Origin: Sphingorhabdus rigui
Lineage (GTDB): Bacteria; Pseudomonadota; Alphaproteobacteria; Sphingomonadales; Sphingomonadaceae
Length of the DNA: 64,000 nt
Assembly: GCF_014196595.1 (NCBI RefSeq)
Contig: NZ_JACIEA010000001.1
Span: 1,544,546 to 1,608,545 of the forward strand
Direction of reading: 5' to 3'
In this document: positions 27,072 through 34,404 of the stretch, one piece after another
Layout of the letters: each line of letters starts with the position of its first letter
Numbering within the stretch: position 1 is the stretch's first letter
Notes under the pieces: model-generated
What the model saw: only the letters and a program-made list of their open reading frames with translations
Databases searched by the model: none
What the model was told of the DNA's origin: nothing
Program-made: the position numbers and the translations under genes

Positions 27072-28052
27072 TTACGATTCAATACCTTCGATGATGCGCT
27101 CGGCCTTTGAACCGGCTTCATCGGTCGGCACAAAGCTGTGTGAGCCGACCTTGAGCCAGATCAGGATTGGCGCAGCCTGATAAATCGAAGAATATGTTCC
27201 AACGACAATACCAAACGCCATCGCGGCGCTGAATCCGAAAATAACGTCTGGCCCGAACAGCACGAGGACAATCAACGGCAGCGAGATCGACACGCTGGTC
27301 ATGACCGTACGCGACAATGTTTCGTTCACCGAAAGGTTCAAGAGCGACGCCATTTCCATCTTGCGGAATTTCATCAGGTTTTCGCGAATACGGTCATAGA
27401 CAACCACGGTATCGTTCAACGAATAACCGATGATCGTCAGCAGGGCCGCGATGATGTTCAGGTCGAACTCCCAACCCGTCAGCGCAAACAGGCCGAAGGT
27501 AAGCGTTACGTCGTGGACAAGCGACCAGATGGCGCCCACGCCGAACTGCCATTCAAACCGGAACCAGATGTAAATCGATACGCCAGCCATCGCTGCAAGC
27601 AGCGCGAGGATACCCTTGCTGAACAATTCCTCCGACACCTTACCCGACACCGAATCCACGCCGTCAATGCGCACGTCAGGGTGACCCGCTTTCAACGTAT
27701 CGGTGATCTTTGTTGCCATGGCATTGGCGAGCTCAGGATTCTTATCGGCGCCTTCCGGCAATTTCATGCGGATCGAGACCTGATTTTCAGCGCCAAAACG
27801 CTGAATGGTCGGATCGCCATAGCCGAGCTTCGCTACCGTTTCGCGTAATTCCGTGACCGGTGCGGATGCGCTTTGCGTAAATGTCGCGCGGATCATTTGG
27901 CCGCCGATAAAATCGACACCAAAGTTCAGGCCCTTTGCGGCCACCAATCCAACCGACGCGACCATCAGAAAAAGACTGATCCCAAAGGCCCAGGTCCGCC
28001 ATCTCAGGAAATCGATATTTGTATCGTCAGGAACGACTTTGAGCAGTTTCAT
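27072..28052 (-). CDS. secF: Protein translocase subunit SecF
   Basis: An inner-membrane protein of 326 residues that works with SecD to complete protein export using the proton gradient. It has the N-terminal TM, the VDFIGGQMI motif (about 47-55), a periplasmic domain and a C-terminal five-TM bundle with LNDTVVVYDRIRENL and LSRTVMTSVSISLPLIVLVLFG spread over residues 220-265. It starts 10 nt after secD and is the last gene of yajC-secD-secF. It converges with the XRE gene. Confidence 0.95.
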   Translation of the reverse strand: MKLLKVVPDDTNIDFLRWRTWAFGISLFLMVASVGLVAAKGLNFGVDFIGGQMIRATFTQSASAPVTELRETVAKLGYGDPTIQRFGAENQVSIRMKLPEGADKNPELANAMATKITDTLKAGHPDVRIDGVDSVSGKVSEELFSKGILALLAAMAGVSIYIWFRFEWQFGVGAIWSLVHDVTLTFGLFALTGWEFDLNIIAALLTIIGYSLNDTVVVYDRIRENLMKFRKMEMASLLNLSVNETLSRTVMTSVSISLPLIVLVLFGPDVIFGFSAAMAFGIVVGTYSSIYQAAPILIWLKVGSHSFVPTDEAGSKAERIIEGIES

Positions 28053-28062
28053 GTCTATATCC

Positions 28063-29661
28063 TCAAATCGTCAGTTCATGGGGACGGGTACGCTTCACCC
28101 AGCGTGAAACCCACATGCGCGTGATGGTAACTGCGGTGAAAACCGATGTGACGATCCCGATCATCAATACCACTGCGAAACCGCGAATGGGTCCGGAGCC
28201 AAAGATGAACAGCAATACCGCCGCAATGACGTTGGTGCTGTTCGCGTCAAAAATGGCGCGGCTGGCTTCTTTATAGCCAAATTCAATCGCCTGCACGACA
28301 CGGCGGCCCCGTTTCAATTCTTCGCGAATACGCTCGTTGATCAACACGTTTGCGTCAACCGCAGCACCAATGGTCAATACGAAACCAGCAATGCCCGGCA
28401 GGGTCAGCGTTGCGTTGGCAAATGCCATGACGCCAAGGATCATGGCGACGTTGATGACCAACGCGACGTTGGCATACATGCCGAAGCGACCATAAACGAG
28501 GAACATCAGCACCAGAATTGCAGTGGTACCGATAACCGCAGCCAAAATGCCGCGGCGGATTGAGTCTGCACCCAAATCCGGGCCAACAGAGCGCTCCTCA
28601 ACAATCTTCAGATCAACAGGCAATGCGCCCGACCGAAGCGAGATGGACAGTGCGTTCGCACTTTCCGTCGTGAAGCTTCCAGAAATTTGGGAGACACCGC
28701 CAAAAATGGGTTCACGAATTTGTGGTGCCGAAATCACCTGTCCGTCCAACACGATGGCGAACAGCTTGTTGACATTCTGCTGCGTCATACGGGCAAATTT
28801 CTGCCCGCCTTCGCTGTCGAACTGGATGGTGACCGCTGGCTCATTTGTCTGCGGGTCGAATGTCGGGTCAGCCTTGACCAGCTTGTCGCCGGAAATGCCG
28901 CCCAACCGGCGCACGGCAATGTACGGCAGACCGGAAGGGTTATCGGGATAGGGGAGAACTTGGCTACCAACGCGGGCCTTGCCCTGCGCGGTTTGATCTG
29001 GGTCGGCTTGTTCGTCGACAAGCTTGAACTCAAGCTTGGCCGTCTTACCAATCAATGCCTTCAACGCCTCTGGATCATCCAATCCGGGGACCTGAACAAC
29101 GATGCGATTTTCACCCTGACGAATGATCGTAGGCTCAAGCGTGCCCAAGGCGTTGATGCGGCGATCGATAACGTCCTTTGCCGTATCCATCGCTTGATCG
29201 AGTGCGGTTTCATCGCCTGTGCCCGCTGGCGTCAGGATCATGCGGTTGCCGTCATTCACCCCGATGTTCCAGTCGCGGCTGCCGGTCGCGTTGCTGGTCA
29301 AAGGCAACAACGCCTCGCGTGCGGCGTCGATTTGCGTGGGGCTATCGACGGTGAAGCTCAATTGTCCGTTGGCACGCGACACATCCGAAATCGCAATCCG
29401 CGGATCGGCGCGGCGCATTGCCGTTCTGACGCTGTCTTCCAAAGCTTCCAACCGGGTTTCGGCAAGCTGCGAAGTGTCCGCCTCAAGCAGAATGTGGCTA
29501 CCCCCCGCAAGGTCGAGACCAAGGTTGATGGTCGGCGTCGGCACAAATTGCGCGAGCTGCGCCCTGATGTGGGTAGGCAACACGCTTGGTATGGCAAAAA
29601 GCACACCCAGAACAATCAGGGTGTTGAGCATCCATACGCGCCAACGGGGAAAATCAAGCAT
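28063..29661 (-). CDS. secD: Protein translocase subunit SecD
   Basis: An inner-membrane protein of 532 residues with one N-terminal TM, then LGLDLAGGSHILLEAD (SecD D1 signature), the P1 head region (ENRIVVQVPGLDDPEALK and SGSFTTESANALSISLRSGALP in parts) and six-TM bundle motifs including GAAVDANVLINERIREELKRG (start about 430). It pairs with SecF and YajC around SecYEG. The 68-nt gap to yajC contains no separate promoter that I can recognise. Confidence 0.95.
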   Translation of the reverse strand: MLDFPRWRVWMLNTLIVLGVLFAIPSVLPTHIRAQLAQFVPTPTINLGLDLAGGSHILLEADTSQLAETRLEALEDSVRTAMRRADPRIAISDVSRANGQLSFTVDSPTQIDAAREALLPLTSNATGSRDWNIGVNDGNRMILTPAGTGDETALDQAMDTAKDVIDRRINALGTLEPTIIRQGENRIVVQVPGLDDPEALKALIGKTAKLEFKLVDEQADPDQTAQGKARVGSQVLPYPDNPSGLPYIAVRRLGGISGDKLVKADPTFDPQTNEPAVTIQFDSEGGQKFARMTQQNVNKLFAIVLDGQVISAPQIREPIFGGVSQISGSFTTESANALSISLRSGALPVDLKIVEERSVGPDLGADSIRRGILAAVIGTTAILVLMFLVYGRFGMYANVALVINVAMILGVMAFANATLTLPGIAGFVLTIGAAVDANVLINERIREELKRGRRVVQAIEFGYKEASRAIFDANSTNVIAAVLLFIFGSGPIRGFAVVLMIGIVTSVFTAVTITRMWVSRWVKRTRPHELTI

Positions 29662-29729
29662 AGGCTGGGTCCGAACGAACTGGAAAAACGGAATTTGGGG
29701 TCAGCATCACTGCTGTTCAACCCCGGCGA

Positions 29730-30056
29730 TCAATCGTTAGCGGCTTTGGCGCCGCGCGGCTGGACGTTGGCGATGGTGGATTTAACCGCCTTCACCCGCA
29801 CATTTGGCGCGATTTCGACTTCGACATAGTCATCGGCAACTTTCGTTACCTTGCCCATCAAGCCACCCGCAGTGACGACTTCATCATTCTTCTGCACCGC
29901 GTTGATTTTCGCCTCATGCTCCTTGGCGCGCTTTTGCTGCGGGCGAATGAGAAACATGTAAAAAACGACGAAGATCAAAAGCAGCGGGAACAGCTGCACA
30001 AAAAATGCCGAACCGCCCGCGCCACCAGCTGCAGCGCCCAAGATAACAAACTCCAT
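29730..30056 (-). CDS. yajC: Preprotein translocase subunit YajC
   Basis: A single-TM protein of 108 residues. The hydrophobic segment LFPLLLIFVVFYMFLIRPQQKRAKEHEAK follows the usual YajC layout (described by its first 20: LFPLLLIFVVFYMFLIRPQQ), and the cytoplasmic part has GDEV-like NDEVVTAGGLMGKVTKV. GAGG lies 6 nt before ATG 30056; the GTG 12 nt upstream that lengthens the frame overlaps that site. It is first in the yajC-secD-secF operon, with about 175 nt to the tRNA gene upstream. Confidence 0.92.
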   Translation of the reverse strand: MEFVILGAAAGGAGGSAFFVQLFPLLLIFVVFYMFLIRPQQKRAKEHEAKINAVQKNDEVVTAGGLMGKVTKVADDYVEVEIAPNVRVKAVKSTIANVQPRGAKAAND

Positions 30057-30232
30057 CGGAAACCTCACAATTTAAAAAAGGCGCCCAATGCAGGCGCGGT
30101 CCTGAACAATCCGGCGCGATTATCACCTGCACCCAGCTGACGCAACGTCAAAGCGTCCAAACCGCGCTTGCTTTTAGGAAACCAGCGCCATATAGGCGCG
30201 CTTCCACTGGCCTCGGCGAGGTCTTTGGCGGT

Positions 30233-30309
30233 CGGGACGTAGCGCAGCCTGGTAGCGCATCACACTGGGGGTGTGGGGGTCGCAGGTTCGAATCCTGTCG
30301 TCCCGACCA
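30233..30309 (+). tRNA. tRNA-Pro (anticodon GGG)
   Basis: A 77-nt cloverleaf. The acceptor stem CGGGACG pairs with CGTCCCG, with discriminator A and encoded CCA at 30307-30309. The D arm is GCGC...GCGC. The anticodon stem is TCACA/TGTGG with loop CTGGGGG, giving anticodon GGG for CCC/CCT codons. The T arm is GCAGG-TTCGAAT-CCTGT with one mismatch-free stem. It sits 119 nt upstream of the lysis cassette; no repeated 3' end suggesting an attachment site was found in the window. Confidence 0.97.
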
Positions 30310-30373
30310 ATTATTCCAAGAAAATTTGCATCAAATAAGACCGCGACGCGCCAGCGCTGCGGCTTTGCGTTTT

Positions 30374-30421
30374 TCACTTTCCTACAAATAACCATATTGG
30401 TTATTATTGTTACGAAAGTGA
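30374..30421. promoter_or_regulatory. Nested inverted repeat (candidate double operator or leader hairpin) before the muramidase gene
   Basis: The outer arms TCACTTTC (30374-30381) and GAAAGTGA (30414-30421) and the inner arms ATAACCA (30388-30394) and TGGTTAT (30398-30404) are perfect inverted pairs. Each half (30377-30394 read in reverse, and 30398-30418) resembles the word in the XRE/DUF6456 promoter at 26357-26376. The right outer arm runs into the ribosome site GTGAGGA, 7 nt before ATG 30429, so the same symmetry could act in RNA by hiding that site. DNA-operator and RNA-hairpin readings are both open. Confidence 0.55.
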
Positions 30422-30428
30422 GGACTCG

Positions 30429-30977
30429 ATGACAATGGATCATATTGACGCGCTGATTGATGACCTGATTGCCCGTGAAGGCGACTATGTAAATCATCCG
30501 GCGGACCGAGGCGGCCCGACCCGCTGGGGCATTACCGAAGCGGTGGCGCGTCGGCACGGCTATCATGACAAGATGAGCCAACTCCCCCGGACCGAAGCCG
30601 CGGCCATTTACAAACGCATATATTGGCATGCCCCCGGCTTTGCCGATGTGGCAGCCATTGCACCAGATTTGGCGGCAGAATTGTTCGATACCGGCGTCAA
30701 TATGGGCACCGGAACGGCCACCGGCTTTCTGCAACGCGCGTTGAACGCATTGAACCGGAATGGGCGTGACTATGCGGATATTGTGGTTGATCGCAAAATG
30801 GGCCCCGCAACGTTGCGCGCACTTTCTGCCTTTTTCGACACACGTGGACGCGCTGCAGAAAATGTTCTGCTGAAGGCAATGGATGCCCTGCAGGGTGCCC
30901 ATTATGTCCGGCTGGCGGAGGCGCGGCCATCGCAGGAAGCCTTTCTGTATGGCTGGCTATCGAACCGTATTGGATAA
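30429..30977 (+). CDS. GH108 lysozyme / N-acetylmuramidase (lysis enzyme)
   Basis: A protein of 182 residues. The GH108 catalytic segment REGDYVNHPADRGGPTRWGIT (first 20 as written: REGDYVNHPADRGGPTRWGI) carries the acid Glu at about 17. The C-terminal peptidoglycan-binding half includes LFDTGVNMGTGTATGFLQRA and DYADIVVDRKMGPATLRAL. Such enzymes (zliS/secretion activator, phage and GTA endolysins) cleave the glycan chain of peptidoglycan. There is no signal peptide, so it would need the neighbouring holin to reach the wall. GAGGA precedes the ATG. A strong inverted repeat covers its promoter/leader. Confidence 0.9.
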   Translation: MTMDHIDALIDDLIAREGDYVNHPADRGGPTRWGITEAVARRHGYHDKMSQLPRTEAAAIYKRIYWHAPGFADVAAIAPDLAAELFDTGVNMGTGTATGFLQRALNALNRNGRDYADIVVDRKMGPATLRALSAFFDTRGRAAENVLLKAMDALQGAHYVRLAEARPSQEAFLYGWLSNRIG

Positions 30978-30994
30978 ATCAAAAAGGATTTCTT

Positions 30995-31408
30995 ATGGCA
31001 TTTGTTGACGGATTAATTGGGCCAATTGCCAGCATCATCGACAAAATCATTCCCGATCCGAAGGCGCGCGATACCGCCAAGCTTGAACTGCTTAAATTGC
31101 AGGGCAGTCAGGAGCTCGAGAATATAAAGACGCAGCTGTCGGGCATCTTGGCCGAAGCGCAATCGGCGGACCCATGGACAAGCAGAGCGCGGCCAAGCTT
31201 TTTATATGTCATGTATGCAATGCTGCTCTGGGCTATTCCGATGGGACTGATTTCCGCTGTCCAACCCGAAACCGCCGCCAACATCGCGGCGGGCATGAAT
31301 GCCTATCTCAACGGCCTACCAGAGCCATTGTACGCGCTGTTTGGTACAGGCTATCTTGGTTACACCGTCGCGCGCCAATGGGGGATTTCGCGGGGAACGG
31401 AAAAATAG
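30995..31408 (+). CDS. GTA-type holin (3TM holin family)
   Basis: A protein of 137 residues. A short N-terminal hydrophobic/amphipathic segment (FVDGLIGPIASIIDKIIPD) is followed by a charged helix, then two membrane segments: FLYVMYAMLLWAIPMGLISA and LYALFGTGYLGYTVARQWG. WTSRARPSFLYVMY is characteristic of the GTA_holin_3TM family, proteins that release gene transfer agents or phage-like particles. The gene begins 18 nt after the muramidase stop, so the two form a lysis operon. Confidence 0.82.
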   Translation: MAFVDGLIGPIASIIDKIIPDPKARDTAKLELLKLQGSQELENIKTQLSGILAEAQSADPWTSRARPSFLYVMYAMLLWAIPMGLISAVQPETAANIAAGMNAYLNGLPEPLYALFGTGYLGYTVARQWGISRGTEK

Positions 31409-31479
31409 TTGCGCATGAAGGCCTTCATCCGTTACGCCTTATTACCCACTCGTAATGCATGGGACTGAGGAGAACCAAT

Positions 31480-31734
31480 ATGAAGAAAGTTGTCGCAACT
31501 GTTGCCGCTCTCGCGTTCACAATTTCGCTCGCTGCATGCGGCGAAGCTGGCGAAAAGGCAGCTGAAGAAACCGCAGAAGCAGCCGACGCAACTGGCGAAG
31601 CTGTTGAAGCTGGGGCAGAAAATGCCATGACTGCTGCTGAAGGTGCAGCGGACGCCACTGCAGAAGCAGCAGGCGAAGCTGCCGACGCAACCGCTGATGC
31701 CGCTGACAATGCAATGAAGGAAGAAGACAAGTAA
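31480..31734 (+). CDS. Small Ala/Glu-rich lipoprotein
   Basis: A protein of 84 residues. The lipoprotein signal ends LAAC (Cys about 20). The remaining 64 residues are almost only Ala, Glu, Asp, Gly and Thr in repeated units such as EAADATGEA, EAADATADA and EGAADATAEA, expected to form a long amphipathic acidic helix. The function is unknown; a Lpp-like or stress lipoprotein is possible. GGAG lies 7 nt before ATG 31480. A strong terminator follows 25 nt after the stop, so it is probably an independent, well-expressed unit. Confidence 0.8.
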   Translation: MKKVVATVAALAFTISLAACGEAGEKAAEETAEAADATGEAVEAGAENAMTAAEGAADATAEAAGEAADATADAADNAMKEEDK

Positions 31735-31759
31735 GAGTCTTTTTTTCCGAAAAACATGA

Positions 31760-31794
31760 AGCCCGCCCTGCCCTGAGCAGCGGCGGGCTTTTTT
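31760..31794 (+). terminator. Rho-independent terminator
   Basis: The stem AGCCCGCC (31760-31767) / GGCGGGCT (31782-31789) with a 14-nt loop is followed by a run of six T. It ends the transcript of the small lipoprotein gene. Confidence 0.9.
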
Positions 31795-31833
31795 GTGTCA
31801 ATTCACCTTATGCGCAGTCGGGAAATAAGGGCG

Positions 31834-31849
31834 CCCGCATTCTTGCGGG
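31834..31849. repeat. Small perfect hairpin in the gap before the hydrolase-membrane fusion gene
   Basis: CCCGCA, TTCT, TGCGGG form a 6-bp stem with a 4-nt loop and no T-run. It is one of the few features in the approximately 258-nt gap 31797-32054; a leader element or a repeat remnant is possible. Confidence 0.35.
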
Positions 31850-32054
31850 ATCTAAACCATGTTGCCGCGCCAGCGCGTCGCTCTCTCCCGAACATCGCGT
31901 GTTCGATCACAAGATGGGCTGCTTCGTTGTTATTCGATCATCCTGTGCATCGCCGTTCATCGCGAATAGTTGCATCGCAAACCTCGCCGCCATACAGTCG
32001 CGAAAAGCACATTTGGGCGGGGGGGTATTGCGGGTGTCAGTCACAGATGAAAAT

Positions 32055-33761
32055 ATGGGCCACGCCATAAGCACAAAACCGCGCTGGTGGTTAATCCTGA
32101 TTGGATTGGCTATCGTTCTGGCAGGCGCGTTTCTCGCCCAAAGCGTTCGAACGGCAGATGGCACAATCGTTCGCGATATACGTTTTAAAGGCACCAATGG
32201 GACGGTCATGAGCGCGTTGCTCTATGTCCCCAAAAACGCCACGCCAGCGACACCAGCGCCGGGCATTCTTGCCGTCCACGGTTACATTAACTCGCGCGAG
32301 ACGCAGGACGGTTTTGCGATTGAATTTGCCCGCAGGGGCTATGTGGTTTTGTCGCTTGATCAGACCGGCCATGGCTACAGTCAGGGGCCTGCATTCTCAA
32401 ACGGCTTCGGCGGTCCCGATGGTTTGAAATATTTGCGGTCTCTGCCGATGGTCGATGTTGATCAAATCGGACTGGAAGGACACAGCATGGGCGGCTGGAC
32501 GGTGCTTGCCGCGGCCGCTGCCATGCCCAACGCTTATACGTCGATGGTCCTGGAGGGCTCATCAACCGGCGCGCCATTCGCGCAGGAAGGATCGCCCAAT
32601 TGGCCACGCAATGCTGCGGTGGTTTTCAGCCGCTATGACGAATTTTCAAATTTGATGTGGGGCGTTGCCCGTGCGCAGGATGTTGCGACAAGCAGCAAGC
32701 TGCAAACATTATTTGGCACGAAGGCGTCTGTTGTCGAAAACCGTCTATATGGCAGCGTTGCAGACGGGACCGCGCGCAAACTCTATCAACCGGCAACAAC
32801 CCATCCCGGCGACCATGCATCCACGGCTGCCATTGGACACGCGATTGATTGGTTTGGCACCACGCTGACTGGTGGCACGCCCAAACCGGCAAACGATCAA
32901 ATATGGTATTGGAAAGAATTTGGCACGGGCATTGGCCTTGTTGGTTTTGTGATGATCATGCTCGGTGCGTTTGATGCACTTGTCCGATTGCCCCTATTCG
33001 CGTCGGTGAAAGGCACGCCGGTCCCTGCCGCGGCAGAACGCGATGGCGCGTGGTGGAAGGGCTTCGCGTTCAGCACCGTGCTTCCCGCGCTGTTATTCTT
33101 TCCGACGTTCATTGCCGCCTATCTTCTGCTTCCGGCATCGCAATGGCTGCCGCAGGCAGTCACCACGCAAATCACACTTTGGGCTGTGACCAGCGCTGGT
33201 GTGAGCCTTTTGATCGGTCGCATGATGGGACGCAGCAGTGCCGCACAACAATCCAACTGGTTTAAGTCCATATTGCTGGCTCTGGCGACGGTGGCGGCTG
33301 GCTATGCCGCGCTCTTGCTCGTCGATATGCTGTTCCTGACCGATTTTCGGCTTTGGGTCGTCGCGGTCAAGCTTCCCAGCGCCAGCCAGTGGGGGATTGC
33401 CGCGATCTACGTCGTGCCGCTTACCCTCGCCTTTTTGGTAACAACCAAATCACTGGCCAATGCCACCGTCCGCAGCGACAGCGCCGGGCGTCGTTATCTG
33501 GCGGCAATATGCACGCTCACGACGGGCTTCATAGTCTTGTTGGGCGTCATTTACGGCCTGCTGTTCATGACCGGATCACTGATTACCGCATTTGATCCAC
33601 TCAGCACCGTCATCGCCATCCAGTTTGTGCCCGTGCTGATTGCCATCGCCATCATCGCGACATTCACGTGGCAACGCACGGGCAGCTATCGTTCAGGCGG
33701 GCTGATCGCCGGAATTTTGGTGACGCTGTACGCCGTTGCGGGAACAGCGACGCAAATCTGA
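32055..33761 (+). CDS. Membrane protein with extracytoplasmic alpha/beta hydrolase domain and C-terminal TM bundle
   Basis: About 568 residues. An N-terminal TM (WWLILIGLAIVLAGAFLAQS) is followed by a dienelactone-hydrolase-like domain: the oxyanion region VHGYINS, the nucleophile elbow GLEGHSMGGWT (Ser) and a late HPGDHAST (His). From about residue 290 onward eight or so hydrophobic helices follow. The hydrolase would face the periplasm. The substrate is unknown. ATG 32055 is the first ATG with a good N terminus; a GTG at 32034 preceded by a G-run is an alternative start. Confidence 0.75.
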   Translation: MGHAISTKPRWWLILIGLAIVLAGAFLAQSVRTADGTIVRDIRFKGTNGTVMSALLYVPKNATPATPAPGILAVHGYINSRETQDGFAIEFARRGYVVLSLDQTGHGYSQGPAFSNGFGGPDGLKYLRSLPMVDVDQIGLEGHSMGGWTVLAAAAAMPNAYTSMVLEGSSTGAPFAQEGSPNWPRNAAVVFSRYDEFSNLMWGVARAQDVATSSKLQTLFGTKASVVENRLYGSVADGTARKLYQPATTHPGDHASTAAIGHAIDWFGTTLTGGTPKPANDQIWYWKEFGTGIGLVGFVMIMLGAFDALVRLPLFASVKGTPVPAAAERDGAWWKGFAFSTVLPALLFFPTFIAAYLLLPASQWLPQAVTTQITLWAVTSAGVSLLIGRMMGRSSAAQQSNWFKSILLALATVAAGYAALLLVDMLFLTDFRLWVVAVKLPSASQWGIAAIYVVPLTLAFLVTTKSLANATVRSDSAGRRYLAAICTLTTGFIVLLGVIYGLLFMTGSLITAFDPLSTVIAIQFVPVLIAIAIIATFTWQRTGSYRSGGLIAGILVTLYAVAGTATQI

Positions 33762-33935
33762 TCTGGTGCACACCGGCTGATAACCATGCAACGGTCGGTC
33801 GCCACGGAATAAAGCAACGCGAACCGCAGTTCTATACGGCTACGATTAGTCCTAGCCGACCTTAGCCTTTAGCAGCGTTAACCTCTAAATGCGTAAGTTC
33901 AGGAACGTTCCAGCACTAGGGGACATTTCGTGCGT

Positions 33936-34175
33936 TCAATGGCGCAGTGGCTCGACATCAACTGGCTTGCCGCAATCCCTTTGTTGCGGCTCGGGATCAA
34001 TCCATGGTTCTTCTTCAGGCGAACGGTCTGGGTAGCGGGCCGGTTCAGTTGGCGGCTGTTCTACGGGCGATTGGTCGGGCCGTTCACTCGGATGCCGGAG
34101 AGGATATTCCGGTATTTGTGGCGGACTATCGGGATGTTCTTCCGGATGTTGCTGGTCGTCACCGTACATATCCAC
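33936..34175 (-). CDS. Small Pro/Glu-rich hydrophilic protein (hypothetical)
   Basis: A 79-residue frame in the gap 33762-34404, which otherwise holds no gene. The product is extremely rich in Pro, Glu, Asp, Arg and Gln (PEEHPDSPPQIPEYPL, SPVEQPPTEPARYP, EEEPWIDPEPQQRD), the composition of the short unstructured proteins often found in sphingomonads. GAGG is 5 nt before the ATG. Overlapping plus-strand frames give less protein-like sequences. No homology is claimed. In the rest of the gap I see only AT-richer sequence and GGAACGTTCC at about 33902. Confidence 0.5.
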   Translation of the reverse strand: MDMYGDDQQHPEEHPDSPPQIPEYPLRHPSERPDQSPVEQPPTEPARYPDRSPEEEPWIDPEPQQRDCGKPVDVEPLRH

Positions 34176-34404
34176 CTCGCCAAAAATATTCGGCCTGCGG
34201 CCCCATTGTTGGTGTCCGATCTCTCAATCAGCAACCAAGGCTGGGAACCACAGGCCTAGCCAAATGTGTCATCGTCAACCTGCCAGACCCAACGCATTCA
34301 CCGAAGTGAGGATTTGGAAACGACAGTCGACTCGGCATCTGACACCCAAAGAATGACGCACCATGAAATGTGCCGAAATACGTAAATCACCCGAGGGACA
34401 AAGT

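Noticed and set aside
30233-31408. tRNA-Pro as integration site of a complete prophage
   Set aside because: Only lysis genes are present; no integrase, capsid or tail gene and no repeated tRNA 3' end were seen in the window.
33930-34309. Overlapping plus-strand frames in the gap before the HlyD gene
   Set aside because: Their products lack any coherent composition, and the opposite-strand Pro-rich frame has the better ribosome site.
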